Shown: positions 1 through 8,005 of the stretch, one piece after another | Layout: each line of letters starts with the position of its first letter | Position numbering within the stretch: the first letter of the stretch is position 1 | Origin: an uncultured Coriobacteriaceae bacterium | Lineage (GTDB): Bacteria > Actinomycetota > Coriobacteriia > Coriobacteriales > Atopobiaceae | Assembly: GCA_902766445.1 (NCBI GenBank) | Contig: CACXDP010000117.1 | Location: 1 to 35,126, forward strand | DNA length: 35,126 nucleotides | Direction: 5' to 3' | Notes under the pieces: generated by a model | Seen by the model: the letters and a program-made list of their open reading frames with translations, nothing else | Told to the model about the DNA's origin: nothing | The model's database searches: none | Position numbers and translations under genes: made by a program

Positions 1-2
1 AC

Positions 3-404
3 GAACCCACCGCTGGGCTCGACCCCAAGGAACGCGTGCACTTCCGCAAGCTCATAGCGGGCTTCGCACAGGACAAGATAGTTATCCTCTCTACCCATAT
101 CGTGAGTGACGTGGAGTTCATCGCAAACCGCATTCTTGTCATGCGGCAGGGTGCATTCGTGATGGATGGTTCACCCGAACAGATCGTTTCCGAGGCCAAG
201 GGCAGGGTGTGGGAGTGTCGTATGGGCGCACGTCACGCGGAGGAGATGGCCGCTGGGATGGCGGTCGCCAACGTTCGCTACGAATCGAGCGGGCAGGCTG
301 TAGTGCGCGTCGTGTCGGACACACCGCCCATGGAGGGAGCCGTGCCCGTGGAGCCGACCTTGGAAGACCTCTACCTGCTTGTGTTCCGCGACGGAGGACG
401 TTAG
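3..404 (+). CDS. ABC transporter ATP-binding protein, 3' part only
   Basis: This is the C-terminal 133 residues of an ABC ATPase; the gene starts before the window. The first visible residues, EPTAGLDP, are the end of the Walker B motif and the D-loop. STHIVSDVE follows with the switch (H-loop) histidine, and then a C-terminal tail of about 80 residues typical of ABC-2 type exporter ATPases. Walker A and the signature motif lie outside the window. The stop codon is 10 bases before the start of the permease gene, so the two are almost certainly co-transcribed as one exporter. The substrate cannot be told from what is visible. Confidence 0.9.
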   Translation, partial: EPTAGLDPKERVHFRKLIAGFAQDKIVILSTHIVSDVEFIANRILVMRQGAFVMDGSPEQIVSEAKGRVWECRMGARHAEEMAAGMAVANVRYESSGQAVVRVVSDTPPMEGAVPVEPTLEDLYLLVFRDGGR

Positions 405-414
405 GAGAGAGACG

Positions 415-1695
415 ATGGGAACACTCGTCAAGTTCGAGCTCAAGAAAATGCTGGGCAACAAGGCCGGCATGGCGGCATGCGTCCTCATGCTCACCATGCT
501 CGTGGCGGTCGCCGTCCTGAACCTCGTCACCACGGAGTCGACAGATCTCGAAACAGGGGCCTATGTAAGTGGGTACGAGGCGCTGTCGGCATACCGCGCC
601 ATACAGGAATCGCATGCCGGTACGCTTGACGATGAGCGCATTACCCGGGATGTGGCAACCTTCGAACGAGCGCAGAGGCTTACGCAGGAGAAGCAAGAGT
701 TCTACGACCTGTCGAGTCGGGAGATAATCGACAGGTACGGCCTGCAGTTCTGGCGGGAGACGAAGGCCATCGTCGAGCAGGACTACTACATGGAGATCGT
801 GGGCACGCTCGATTCGGCAAGTCCGCGTGCGACTAGTCTGCGCGAGGGTGCCATGGCGAGACTGAACGATGTCTTGGAGAACGGTTTCTGGGGATACCAC
901 CATTACACCAATGCCGAGAAGACCTATTGGCAAAGCCTTGCCGAGAAGATTTCCTGGCCTGTCGAATATGGCTATGATGGTGGCTGGCACTACGTTTTGA
1001 GCTGGCGGGGCGGGCTGGGGCTTGCGATAGTGGCGCTCTGCATCGAGCTCTCAGGCGTATTCGTGGGGGAGTACCAGTCGAGAACTGCTTCTGTCGTTTT
1101 GCCCACAAGGCGTGGCAAGAGAGAACTCCCCATTGCAAAGGTCCTGGCCGCGTTCGTCTTCACCACGGCATACTGGTGCGCGCTTACGGTCACTATCGTG
1201 GCCATTCATTTGGTCATCTATGGAGTCGATGGTTGGAACCTTCCACTACAGGTTGCGCTCGGTTTCGATAATCCCTATCCGATGACTGTGGGTCAGGCGA
1301 TGCTCACATCATATGCTCTCGGGTACGTGGTCTCGCTCGGCATGGCGGCGCTCACCCTACTGTTGTCCGCGAAGCTGCGCTCCACCATGCCCGTTGCCGT
1401 CATCACCATGGCCATAGTCTTCTTGGGGATAGTTACCCTGTTCTCGACGCCGCTTGCTAAGGTCGCCCTCCTCACGCCCTTTAGCGGGCTTAGCTATGCG
1501 TTTGATAGCATGGTATCGCATACCGTGGGACCCGTAGTAATCGGCCTGCCCACGATGCTCGCGCTGCTCTACGGGGCCATGGTCGCAACCCTCGTTCCGC
1601 TTGCTACGAGACAATGGGGACGGACAAGGGGGACGGGGACGTTTGTCCGCGTCCCGCGGACAAACGTCCCCGTCCCCCTTGTCCCTGTTGAGTAG
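415..1695 (+). CDS. ABC-2 type membrane permease with repeat-derived C-terminus
   Basis: This 426-residue protein is probably the membrane partner of the upstream ATPase. I chose the ATG at 415 because AGGAGAG lies just before it and the previous gene stops at 404. One hydrophobic segment lies near residues 18-37. A polar, probably extracellular, region of about 150 residues follows, then five or so hydrophobic segments between about 195 and 400, an arrangement common in ABC-2 permeases. The natural protein seems to end near TRQWG. About the last 24 residues, rich in R, T, V and P, are encoded by a perfect palindromic repeat (1622-1684) that supplies a new tail just before the stop. The exported substrate is unknown. 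Confidence 0.85.
   Translation: MGTLVKFELKKMLGNKAGMAACVLMLTMLVAVAVLNLVTTESTDLETGAYVSGYEALSAYRAIQESHAGTLDDERITRDVATFERAQRLTQEKQEFYDLSSREIIDRYGLQFWRETKAIVEQDYYMEIVGTLDSASPRATSLREGAMARLNDVLENGFWGYHHYTNAEKTYWQSLAEKISWPVEYGYDGGWHYVLSWRGGLGLAIVALCIELSGVFVGEYQSRTASVVLPTRRGKRELPIAKVLAAFVFTTAYWCALTVTIVAIHLVIYGVDGWNLPLQVALGFDNPYPMTVGQAMLTSYALGYVVSLGMAALTLLLSAKLRSTMPVAVITMAIVFLGIVTLFSTPLAKVALLTPFSGLSYAFDSMVSHTVGPVVIGLPTMLALLYGAMVATLVPLATRQWGRTRGTGTFVRVPRTNVPVPLVPVE
1622..1684. repeat. Family A palindrome, copy 1
   Basis: Perfect inverted repeat with 30-base arms (1622-1651 and 1655-1684) and a 3-base loop. The core GGACAAGGGGGACGGGGACG is shared with the copy at 7934. It lies inside the last codons of the ABC permease gene. 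It may also act as a strong transcription terminator or RNA-stabilising hairpin, though no U-tract follows. Confidence 0.95.
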
Positions 1696-1748
1696 AATGG
1701 GTGCCGACGGTCTAAGCTGAGGATTATACGAGAGGTGGAGAATTAACG

Positions 1749-2489
1749 ATGCTTAAGCGTGGCGTGGCGCTTGTGATATGTGTTGCGGCCTTATTCGTTG
1801 CATTGGTGCTGGGGGTAAAGGCCGAGGTCATTCGACCGAACATGATCTTTGTCCCCGAGGGTATAAAGGGTGTAGACACGAGTGAGTATCAAGGCGCGGT
1901 CGACTTTGACGCCCTCGAGAATGCGGGCATGGGGTTCGTGTACGCCAAGGCGACCGAAGGCACCACCCACACTGACTCTCAGTTCCAGGCCACATGCGCC
2001 CAGGCTGCGGGCAGCCACATTGCTTTCGGCGCGTATCACTTCTTTTCGTTCGACTCGCCAGGCGCCGCGCAGGCCGGAAGCTTCGTAGCGAGCGCATCGC
2101 GGGCATGGGGCGACCCATCCATCCGGTCACTGAGGCCTGCCGTCGACGTGGAATGGTATGGTGACAAGGAACAGAACCCGCCTGCGGCAGAGGACGTGCA
2201 ACGAGAGCTTGCGACGTTCGTCAGGGAAGTTGAGGCTGCTTGCGGCAAGAAACCCATCATCTATGCGGGCAACGACATATACGACCGCTACCTCAAGGGT
2301 CACTTTGACGAATACGACCTATGGGTATCGTGTCGCAAGTGGCCCGTCTGGGTCGAGTGGCCGCAAGGGAGTTGGACAATCTGGCAGTATAGTGACGTAG
2401 GCGAGGTGGTGGGAGCCGCCAACGAGGCAGGTCATGTGGACCTTGACGTGCTCGCCGAGGGCTTGTCCGTTGAGGATTTGCTCATGTGA
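1749..2489 (+). CDS. GH25 family lysozyme (N-acetylmuramidase), membrane-anchored or secreted
   Basis: This 246-residue protein has an N-terminal hydrophobic segment (about residues 5-23) and a single GH25 domain. It would cut the beta-1,4 bond between N-acetylmuramic acid and N-acetylglucosamine in peptidoglycan outside the membrane. Visible family motifs are GVDTSEYQG (Asp43), FVYAKATEG, GAYHFFSF, the catalytic pair in AVDVEW (Asp133, Glu135) and WTIWQYSD near the end. No cell-wall-binding repeats follow, so the enzyme is compact. GAGAGGTGGAG before the ATG at 1749 is the ribosome binding site. It lies between an ABC exporter and a radical SAM gene on the same strand; a functional link is not evident. 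A role in wall remodelling is more likely than phage lysis, since no phage genes flank it. Confidence 0.93.
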   Translation: MLKRGVALVICVAALFVALVLGVKAEVIRPNMIFVPEGIKGVDTSEYQGAVDFDALENAGMGFVYAKATEGTTHTDSQFQATCAQAAGSHIAFGAYHFFSFDSPGAAQAGSFVASASRAWGDPSIRSLRPAVDVEWYGDKEQNPPAAEDVQRELATFVREVEAACGKKPIIYAGNDIYDRYLKGHFDEYDLWVSCRKWPVWVEWPQGSWTIWQYSDVGEVVGAANEAGHVDLDVLAEGLSVEDLLM

Positions 2490-2552
2490 GGGCGGCAAGG
2501 TGACAGGCGTTGTTTGCGTTAAAGGTAATCCATCGACGCGAGGAGTGACATC

Positions 2553-3905
2553 GTGTGCTTCGAAGATTCGAAAAGCGGAGCGAAAGAAAAGCGTACGGCC
2601 GGGGAGGCCGGGTGGCACGTATCGTGCTACAATCTCATGGCCGAAGTCCCGGGCACCAAAAACGTCGCGATTGCGAACTTATTCAAGGGAAACTGCGCGG
2701 AGTACACGCCGATTGAGATGTACCTGTTGTCCGTGCTAGAGGAGCTCGACGAGCATCATCCCATCATCGAGCGCTTCTCAAAGCGTGGCATCATCGCGGA
2801 CTTTGATGAGCGTGCTGCGCTCGAGACCATGGGTCGTGCCGCATGTGCCATGCCACACGGACTAGGGCTAACCATCTGCCCGACCATGGGTTGCAACTTC
2901 GATTGCCCGTACTGCTTCGAGAATCACTCCGCCAACAAGATGACTTCTGAGGTTCAGGACGATGTCGTAGCCCTCGCGAAGCGCATGCTTGACACATCCG
3001 GTGCCAAGGACCTCTCGATCACTTGGTTTGGTGGCGAGCCGTTGCTTGCGCCTGACGTGATCGAGTCGCTTTCCGATCGGTTGATGGCGCTCATCGAGGA
3101 GCGGGGTGGTAAATACCACGCTGACATTATCACCAACGGCTACCTGCTCACACAGGAGATTGCCGACATGCTCGGGCGGTGCAACGTGGAAACAGCCCAG
3201 GTGACCATTGACGGCATGGGCGCCGCTCACGACGCCACTCGTCACCTCGCGAATGGCGGTCCGACATTTGAGCGCATCATAGCCAACCTGCGCGATATTA
3301 GCCTCCCATTCCGCGTGAACATACGCCACAACGTACACGAGGGCAACAAGTCCGAGATGGATGAGCTGGAGGCGTTTGTCGAGGAACTCGCCAAGCAGTC
3401 TGGTAACGACCTCATGTATTATCCAGCGCCTGTCTTCGGCAGCGATGTGGCTGACGAGCGCGGCGGGCAGGTTGACCTCTTGTGCGGTTCTGACGCCAGT
3501 GAGGTGAGCATCAGGCAAGAGGCCAAACGCTTCAGAACGGGACGCGGCCATTTCTGCGGTGCGCACACCCTATGGGCCGTGGGCATAGACGAGCGCGGCA
3601 ATTTGCAGAAGTGTTGGGAAGCCATCGACAAGCCCGCAATCGCATTCGGAACGGCGCACGATTGGGACCCAGCGAACCCATTCGCGACGGCGAGCAATCC
3701 GGACAACCTGACCATGTATCTAAACACGGCGTGTCCCGTACCCGATGAGGAATGTCGGGAGTGCGTTTGGCTTCCGATGTGCGTGGGCGGCTGTCCCCAC
3801 AAGCGCTTGTTCGAGGGGCGGCGTTGCGTCGAATTCAGGGACAATCCACAGGCGTACGTGCTGGCGCTGCATGCACGGATTGGCGAAGAGAAGAGGAGCG
3901 GGTGA
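2553..3905 (+). CDS. Radical SAM / SPASM domain protein
   Basis: This 450-residue protein starts at GTG 2553, with AGGAG eight bases upstream. About 100 N-terminal residues precede the radical SAM core. CNFDCPYC supplies the CX3CX2C cluster ligands (Cys114, Cys118, Cys121), and WFGGEPLL follows as the usual GGEP-type motif. The C-terminal SPASM region shows FCGAH, LQKCW, CPVPDEECRECVWLPMC and GGCPHKR, enough cysteines for auxiliary Fe-S clusters. SPASM enzymes modify peptides or proteins (peptide maturases, anaerobic sulfatase maturases). I see no sulfatase or small precursor peptide gene next to it, so the substrate is unknown. The 63-base gap after the lysozyme gene holds nothing obvious. 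The stop codon lies within the arm of a short palindrome shared with the convergent LysR gene. Confidence 0.9.
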   Translation: MCFEDSKSGAKEKRTAGEAGWHVSCYNLMAEVPGTKNVAIANLFKGNCAEYTPIEMYLLSVLEELDEHHPIIERFSKRGIIADFDERAALETMGRAACAMPHGLGLTICPTMGCNFDCPYCFENHSANKMTSEVQDDVVALAKRMLDTSGAKDLSITWFGGEPLLAPDVIESLSDRLMALIEERGGKYHADIITNGYLLTQEIADMLGRCNVETAQVTIDGMGAAHDATRHLANGGPTFERIIANLRDISLPFRVNIRHNVHEGNKSEMDELEAFVEELAKQSGNDLMYYPAPVFGSDVADERGGQVDLLCGSDASEVSIRQEAKRFRTGRGHFCGAHTLWAVGIDERGNLQKCWEAIDKPAIAFGTAHDWDPANPFATASNPDNLTMYLNTACPVPDEECRECVWLPMCVGGCPHKRLFEGRRCVEFRDNPQAYVLALHARIGEEKRSG

Positions 3906-3941
3906 CAGGACAAATGCCTCCGGGACGTTTGTCCTGTCACC
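3901..3941. repeat. Short family A-like palindrome between convergent genes
   Basis: Inverted repeat with 14-base arms, GGTGACAGGACAAA (3901-3914) and its complement (3928-3941), separated by 13 bases. It contains the GGACAAA/TTTGTCC core of family A. It covers the stop codons of both the radical SAM gene and the convergent LysR gene, so it probably ends transcription from both sides. Confidence 0.8.
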
Positions 3942-4824
3942 CCTCGAACATTCCGCTCAAGATGTCGGCGAATTCCTCGATGAGTTTGTTTGTGCGGTCC
4001 TTTGGCCAGTAGCAATAGTACTCGCTCTTGAGCTGCCCCTGCTGGCCCACAAGCGGGACGCGCCGAATGGCCGCGCCTGTGCGACCCTCCTGCGTGCGCG
4101 TCTCCACGGGCATGAAGCCACGGTTACCGGCCACCATCATGCGTCCTTCTTCGCGCGAGCGGGCAAAAAGGAAGTCGCTGCGGAACCCCAACACGTCGCG
4201 GTAGTATTCGCGCTCGATCTCCTCCTGGTCCTCTGCGGCGATGAGGATACAAGGTAGGTTGCCCAACTCGGCCACGGTCAGCTGTTCCGCCCATGCCACG
4301 CCGCTTGCCTCGGAGACCTCCACATACTGCCAGCCGTCAAAGAGGTGCATGTTGACGAAGGAGTCAGAAAGGGCCCGCCTTCGGTCGGAGAAGAGCACGT
4401 CCACGTCGTGCCGCTGGATGAGTTGGTATAGCGTGTCGTGGCTGCCGGCCGTGGCGTGCACGGGTATGTGCGGGTGACGCGAGGCGAAGGCGGTTACGGC
4501 AGCCTGCACCTCCCAACCCTCGTAGCGGTTGAGGTAGCCAACCGCCAGCGTGGTCGCCCATCCGTTTGCCAGTCCCTCTGCCTCGTACCGCGCGTCTTCC
4601 AATTGCGAGAGGAGCGTCCCCGCCTTGCGTGCGAACAGCTCTCCCGCAGGTGTGACGTCGAAGCTGCGTCCGTGTCGGTTGAGCAGCTTGAAGCCGAACT
4701 CGCCCTCAAGGGCCTTGACCTGCTGCGATATGGCCGATTGCGAGACGAGGCAACGTTCGGCGGCGCGGGTGAACGATCCCGTCTCCACAACGGCGCAGAA
4801 GTACTCTATCTGGCGTAGCTCCAT
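3937..4824 (-). CDS. LysR-family transcriptional regulator
   Basis: This 295-residue LysR-type regulator starts at the ATG read from 4824. I preferred it to the in-frame GTG 18 bases upstream because GAGGAG lies at the right distance. The N-terminal winged helix-turn-helix is clear: MELRQIEYFCAVVETGSFTR, then AAERCLVSQSAISQQVKAL and FKLLNRHGR (about residues 1-60). An effector-binding region of about 200 residues follows. The gene is divergent from the hydrogenase-phosphatase pair, the usual arrangement for a LysR regulator and its target, so control of the hydrogenase gene is a fair inference. The inducer is unknown. Its 3' end meets the radical SAM gene in a shared palindrome. Confidence 0.92.
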   Translation of the reverse strand: MELRQIEYFCAVVETGSFTRAAERCLVSQSAISQQVKALEGEFGFKLLNRHGRSFDVTPAGELFARKAGTLLSQLEDARYEAEGLANGWATTLAVGYLNRYEGWEVQAAVTAFASRHPHIPVHATAGSHDTLYQLIQRHDVDVLFSDRRRALSDSFVNMHLFDGWQYVEVSEASGVAWAEQLTVAELGNLPCILIAAEDQEEIEREYYRDVLGFRSDFLFARSREEGRMMVAGNRGFMPVETRTQEGRTGAAIRRVPLVGQQGQLKSEYYCYWPKDRTNKLIEEFADILSGMFEG

Positions 4825-4922
4825 GGAATGACTCCTCAGCACGATAAGAAGAACTAATCATTATGACGTTCATACCCCGCTCCTGCAATCTTGCATGGGT
4901 GTGCTGTCTGCTGCCGTCTGGC

Positions 4923-4942
4923 CGTCTGGGGATACCCAGACG
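4923..4942. promoter_or_regulatory. Inverted repeat in the divergent LysR/hydrogenase intergenic region
   Basis: CGTCTGGG-GATA-CCCAGACG is a perfect 8-base inverted repeat, preceded by a direct repeat of GCCGTCTG (4913-4920 and 4921-4928). It lies between the divergent starts at 4824 and 5085. The 260-base region has no convincing ORF. The repeat could be a regulator site or a leader hairpin; the sequence cannot decide between them. Confidence 0.4.
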
Positions 4943-5084
4943 ACATACACATCGAAGACAGGTCGCTCGTCACCTCGCCATCCCTTTGCAACGTTCCTTT
5001 CGTGGAAGCGCTGACCAATTCTGATGTCATCGGGAGTATTCTGAATGGGGGATGAGAACCAGCCGTCAAGAGAGAGGGGAAGCA

Positions 5085-6764
5085 ATGGGAAGTTGCCTCA
5101 GACTAAAGAAGTCGAACTGTAAGAACTGTTACAAGTGCATCCGCCACTGTCCCGTCAAGTCCATTCGGTTTTCTGCGGGCCAGGCGCACATCATCGATGA
5201 CGAGTGCATCCTATGCGGCCATTGTTTCGTCGTGTGCCCGCAAGATGCCAAGCAGATCGTGGACAGCACGGAAAAGGTGCGCGTGCTTATCAGCAGCGGT
5301 GAGCCGGTGATCATGAGCCTCGCTCCTTCTTTCATTGCCAACTATGAGGGCGTCGGGATTGAGGCGATGCGCGAGGCGGCTAAGCAGCTCGGCTTCCACG
5401 ACGTCGAGGAGACGGCAATCGGTGCGACGATGGTCAAACGCGAGTACGATCGCATGCTCAAGGAAGAAAACCGCGACATCGTGATCTCGTCTTGCTGTCA
5501 TAGCATCAACCTGCTCATTCGCAAGTACTTCCCAGAACAGCTGCCCTACCTTGCTGATGTAGCATCTCCCATGGTGGCGCACTGCATGGACATCAAGCGT
5601 CGTACTCCCGGGGCAAAGACGGTCTTTGTCGGTCCGTGCGTCGCAAAGAAGGACGAGGCGGAGATCTATGGTGATGCGGTGGATGCCGCTCTCACCTTCG
5701 AGGAGCTGACGGCGTGGTTCGAGGAAGAGCACGTCGAGCTCAAGCATGAAGTAACCGCATGCAAGCAGAGCCTCGCGCGATTCTTTCCGACGACGGGCGG
5801 CATCCTCAAGACCATGGCGCAGGATTCACCCGACTACACCTACATGGCACTCGACGGTGTGGAGAACTGTATCGCTGCCCTTGAGGACATCGCGAGCGGA
5901 AAGATACACAAGTGCTTTATCGAGATGTCTGCTTGCGTGGGAAGTTGCGTGGGCGGCCCCGTCATGGAGAAGTATCACCGCAATCCCATCATCCAAAACC
6001 ATCTGGCGGTAGCGAGGTTCGCCGGTAGCGAGGACTTCGACGTGGCACAGCCAGACGTCGCCGTCATGAAGCAGGAATTCTCGCCAATCGACCGCGCACA
6101 GAGGAAGCCCTCGGAGTACGAGGTGATGCAGATTCTTCGCGAGATGGGCAAGTTCAAGCCGAGCGACGAGCTCAACTGCGGCTCCTGCGGTTACGACACC
6201 TGTCGCGAGAAGGCCGCCGCGATTCTGCAGGGCAAGGCGGAGATTTCCATGTGCCTGCCGTTCCTCAAGGAAAAGGCCGAGAGCTTCTCCGATGCCGTGG
6301 TGAGGAACAGTCCCAATGCCATCATCGTACTCAACGATACATTCGAGGTACAGCAGCTTAACGAAACTGCCCAGCGCCTGCTTAATATCCGGTTCGTTTC
6401 GGATGTCTTGGGTGATCAGGTGGTGCGCATACTCGACCCGCGCGTCTTCATGGACGTCAAGCGTTCGGGCAGGGGAGTGTACAACCAGCGAGTGTATCTG
6501 GCGGAATACCAGCGCTACGTGGAGCAGACCGTCGTTCCGGCGGAGGATGGCAGGATGATTTTGTGCATCATGCATGATGTGACCGTCGAAGAGGAACAGC
6601 GCCAGCGCAAGGAGGAGATTGCGCACGAGACGGTGCAGGTCGCAGATAGGGTCGTGGACAAGCAGATGCGCATCGTGCAGGAGATTGCATCGTTGCTCGG
6701 AGAGACGGCGGCAGAGACCAAGATTGCCATGTCCAAGCTGAAGGAGTCGATTAGCGATGAATGA
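5085..6764 (+). CDS. Sensory [FeFe]-hydrogenase-like protein with ferredoxin, Fe-S and PAS domains
   Basis: This 559-residue protein starts at ATG 5085 (GAGGGGA upstream). The N-terminus has two 4Fe-4S motifs: Cys12/15/18/22 and Cys41/44/47/51. The hydrogenase large-subunit domain follows with H-cluster motifs in variant form: SSCCH (Cys137, Cys138), VGPCVAKKDE (Cys185) and EMSACVGSCVGGP (Cys284, Cys288). All expected cluster cysteines are present, but the surroundings differ from the TSCCP, MPC and MACPGGC motifs of catalytic enzymes. Next come an NCGSCGYDTC Fe-S domain (Cys365, 368, 373, 390), a PAS domain (about 400-510) and a helical, probably coiled-coil tail. This matches the putative sensory (group C) hydrogenases, which are proposed to sense H2 or redox state. 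It overlaps the phosphatase gene by 8 bases, suggesting translational coupling. Confidence 0.88.
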   Translation: MGSCLRLKKSNCKNCYKCIRHCPVKSIRFSAGQAHIIDDECILCGHCFVVCPQDAKQIVDSTEKVRVLISSGEPVIMSLAPSFIANYEGVGIEAMREAAKQLGFHDVEETAIGATMVKREYDRMLKEENRDIVISSCCHSINLLIRKYFPEQLPYLADVASPMVAHCMDIKRRTPGAKTVFVGPCVAKKDEAEIYGDAVDAALTFEELTAWFEEEHVELKHEVTACKQSLARFFPTTGGILKTMAQDSPDYTYMALDGVENCIAALEDIASGKIHKCFIEMSACVGSCVGGPVMEKYHRNPIIQNHLAVARFAGSEDFDVAQPDVAVMKQEFSPIDRAQRKPSEYEVMQILREMGKFKPSDELNCGSCGYDTCREKAAAILQGKAEISMCLPFLKEKAESFSDAVVRNSPNAIIVLNDTFEVQQLNETAQRLLNIRFVSDVLGDQVVRILDPRVFMDVKRSGRGVYNQRVYLAEYQRYVEQTVVPAEDGRMILCIMHDVTVEEEQRQRKEEIAHETVQVADRVVDKQMRIVQEIASLLGETAAETKIAMSKLKESISDE

Positions 6765-7932
6765 TCTGTGCGCTGACATTGGCTACAAGAGCATCAAGCA
6801 CGCGGGTGAGGAACTCTGCGGTGACCACGTGGACATAGTGGAAAAGGATGACGGTTCGACAGTAGTCGTGCTCGCTGATGGGCTGGGGAGCGGTGTGCGT
6901 GCAAGCATCCTTTCCACGCTAACGTCAAAGATCATATCCACCATGATGGCTGAAGGACTCCCTATCGAGGAATGTGTTTCCACCATTGCCGCGACGCTTC
7001 CCGTGAGTGCCAACCACGGCGTGGCTTACTCGACCTTCACGATCATCCATTTGGTTCGCAACCACACGGCTGAGCTGATTCAGTACGACAACCCTGAGGT
7101 CATCTTGATTCGCGAAGGCGTCGTGACAGACTACCCCATGACGGAGATTCGCATTGAGGGCAAAAAGATCTACCGTTCCACGATTCGCCTGCAAGAGGGC
7201 GACGTGTTCGTGGCTATGAGCGACGGCTGTCCCCATGCCAGTGCGGATGTCACCTACAACAGCGATTGGAAACGCGAGGACATCGCCGAGTACATGGCAG
7301 AGATGTCGTTGACAGGCTACACGGCCAAGGTGCTGTGCACGATGCTCGTGGACGAATGCGACAAGCTCTATGCGTATCGTCCGCAAGATGACGCCACCGC
7401 TTGCGTCATCCGCATCAGACAGCGTGTGCCCATGAACATCCTCTTTGGTCCTCCGGCTGACCGTGATGACTGCAACAAGATGCTGAACCTCTTCTTTGGA
7501 AAGGAAGGCAAGCACATCATTTGTGGCGGTACCACCGCCGCCATCGCGTCCAAGTACCTACGCAAGCCGATTAAAGCCAAGCCAGTGACTGGTGCCGCGG
7601 GCGGTGTGCCGCCAATCTCGGAAATCGAGGGCGTCGATCTGGTGACGGAGGGTGTCATCACCATGAGCAGGGTGGTGGAGTATGCCAAGAACTACCTGCA
7701 TGGTAACGAGCAGTACGAGGAATGGAACTACGGTCACGACGGCGCCTCGCGCATCTGCCGGCTTTTGTTCGAGGAAGCTACGGACATCAACTTCTACGTC
7801 GGGCGCGCCATCAACCCCGCGCATCAGAACCCGGATTTGCCTATCAACTTCAACATCAAGATGAGCATCGTGGAGGAGCTGTCCTCTTGCCTACGCGAAA
7901 TGGGCAAGCGCATCAAAGTGAGCTACTTCTAA
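6757..7932 (+). CDS. PP2C/SpoIIE-type serine phosphatase, hydrogenase partner
   Basis: This 391-residue protein starts at ATG 6757, inside the end of the hydrogenase gene. The N-terminal half resembles SpoIIE/PP2C phosphatases. VVLADGLGSG carries a metal-binding Asp-Gly (Asp41), VFVAMSDGC a second Asp (Asp156), and DDATACVI is the usual C-terminal Asp motif. The last 170 residues (from about 225), containing FGPPADRDDC and HIICGGTTAA, form a second domain that I recognise only by its occurrence after such phosphatases. A likely model is that the hydrogenase/PAS protein controls the phosphatase, which dephosphorylates a serine on a regulator such as an anti-sigma-factor antagonist. No such target gene is seen nearby. 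The stop at 7930-7932 is followed at once by a 72-base perfect palindrome. Confidence 0.87.
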   Translation: MNDLCADIGYKSIKHAGEELCGDHVDIVEKDDGSTVVVLADGLGSGVRASILSTLTSKIISTMMAEGLPIEECVSTIAATLPVSANHGVAYSTFTIIHLVRNHTAELIQYDNPEVILIREGVVTDYPMTEIRIEGKKIYRSTIRLQEGDVFVAMSDGCPHASADVTYNSDWKREDIAEYMAEMSLTGYTAKVLCTMLVDECDKLYAYRPQDDATACVIRIRQRVPMNILFGPPADRDDCNKMLNLFFGKEGKHIICGGTTAAIASKYLRKPIKAKPVTGAAGGVPPISEIEGVDLVTEGVITMSRVVEYAKNYLHGNEQYEEWNYGHDGASRICRLLFEEATDINFYVGRAINPAHQNPDLPINFNIKMSIVEELSSCLREMGKRIKVSYF

Positions 7933-7933
7933 C

Positions 7934-8005
7934 GGACGGACAAGGGGGACGGGGGAGTTTGTCCGCGTGCACGCGGACAAACTCCCCCGTCCCCCTTGTC
8001 CGTCC
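7934..8005. repeat. Family A palindrome, copy 3
   Basis: A perfect 72-base palindrome with 36-base arms and no loop (centre between 7969 and 7970, GCGTGCACGC). It fills the gap between the phosphatase stop codon and the stop codon of the convergent lipoprotein gene, so its hairpin would form in both transcripts. The arm carries GGACAAGGGGGACGGGGGAG as in the rlmL copy. Confidence 0.95.

Noticed and set aside
139-990. Long minus-strand reading frame opposite the ABC genes
   Set aside because: It is the complement of two clear coding regions, its composition is Arg/Pro/His-rich and it has no ribosome binding site or motif. It is a shadow.
5826-6779. 317-codon minus-strand frame opposite the hydrogenase gene
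   Set aside because: Rich in Leu/His/Arg with no domain pattern, and lies wholly within the hydrogenase coding region. Open by codon bias only.
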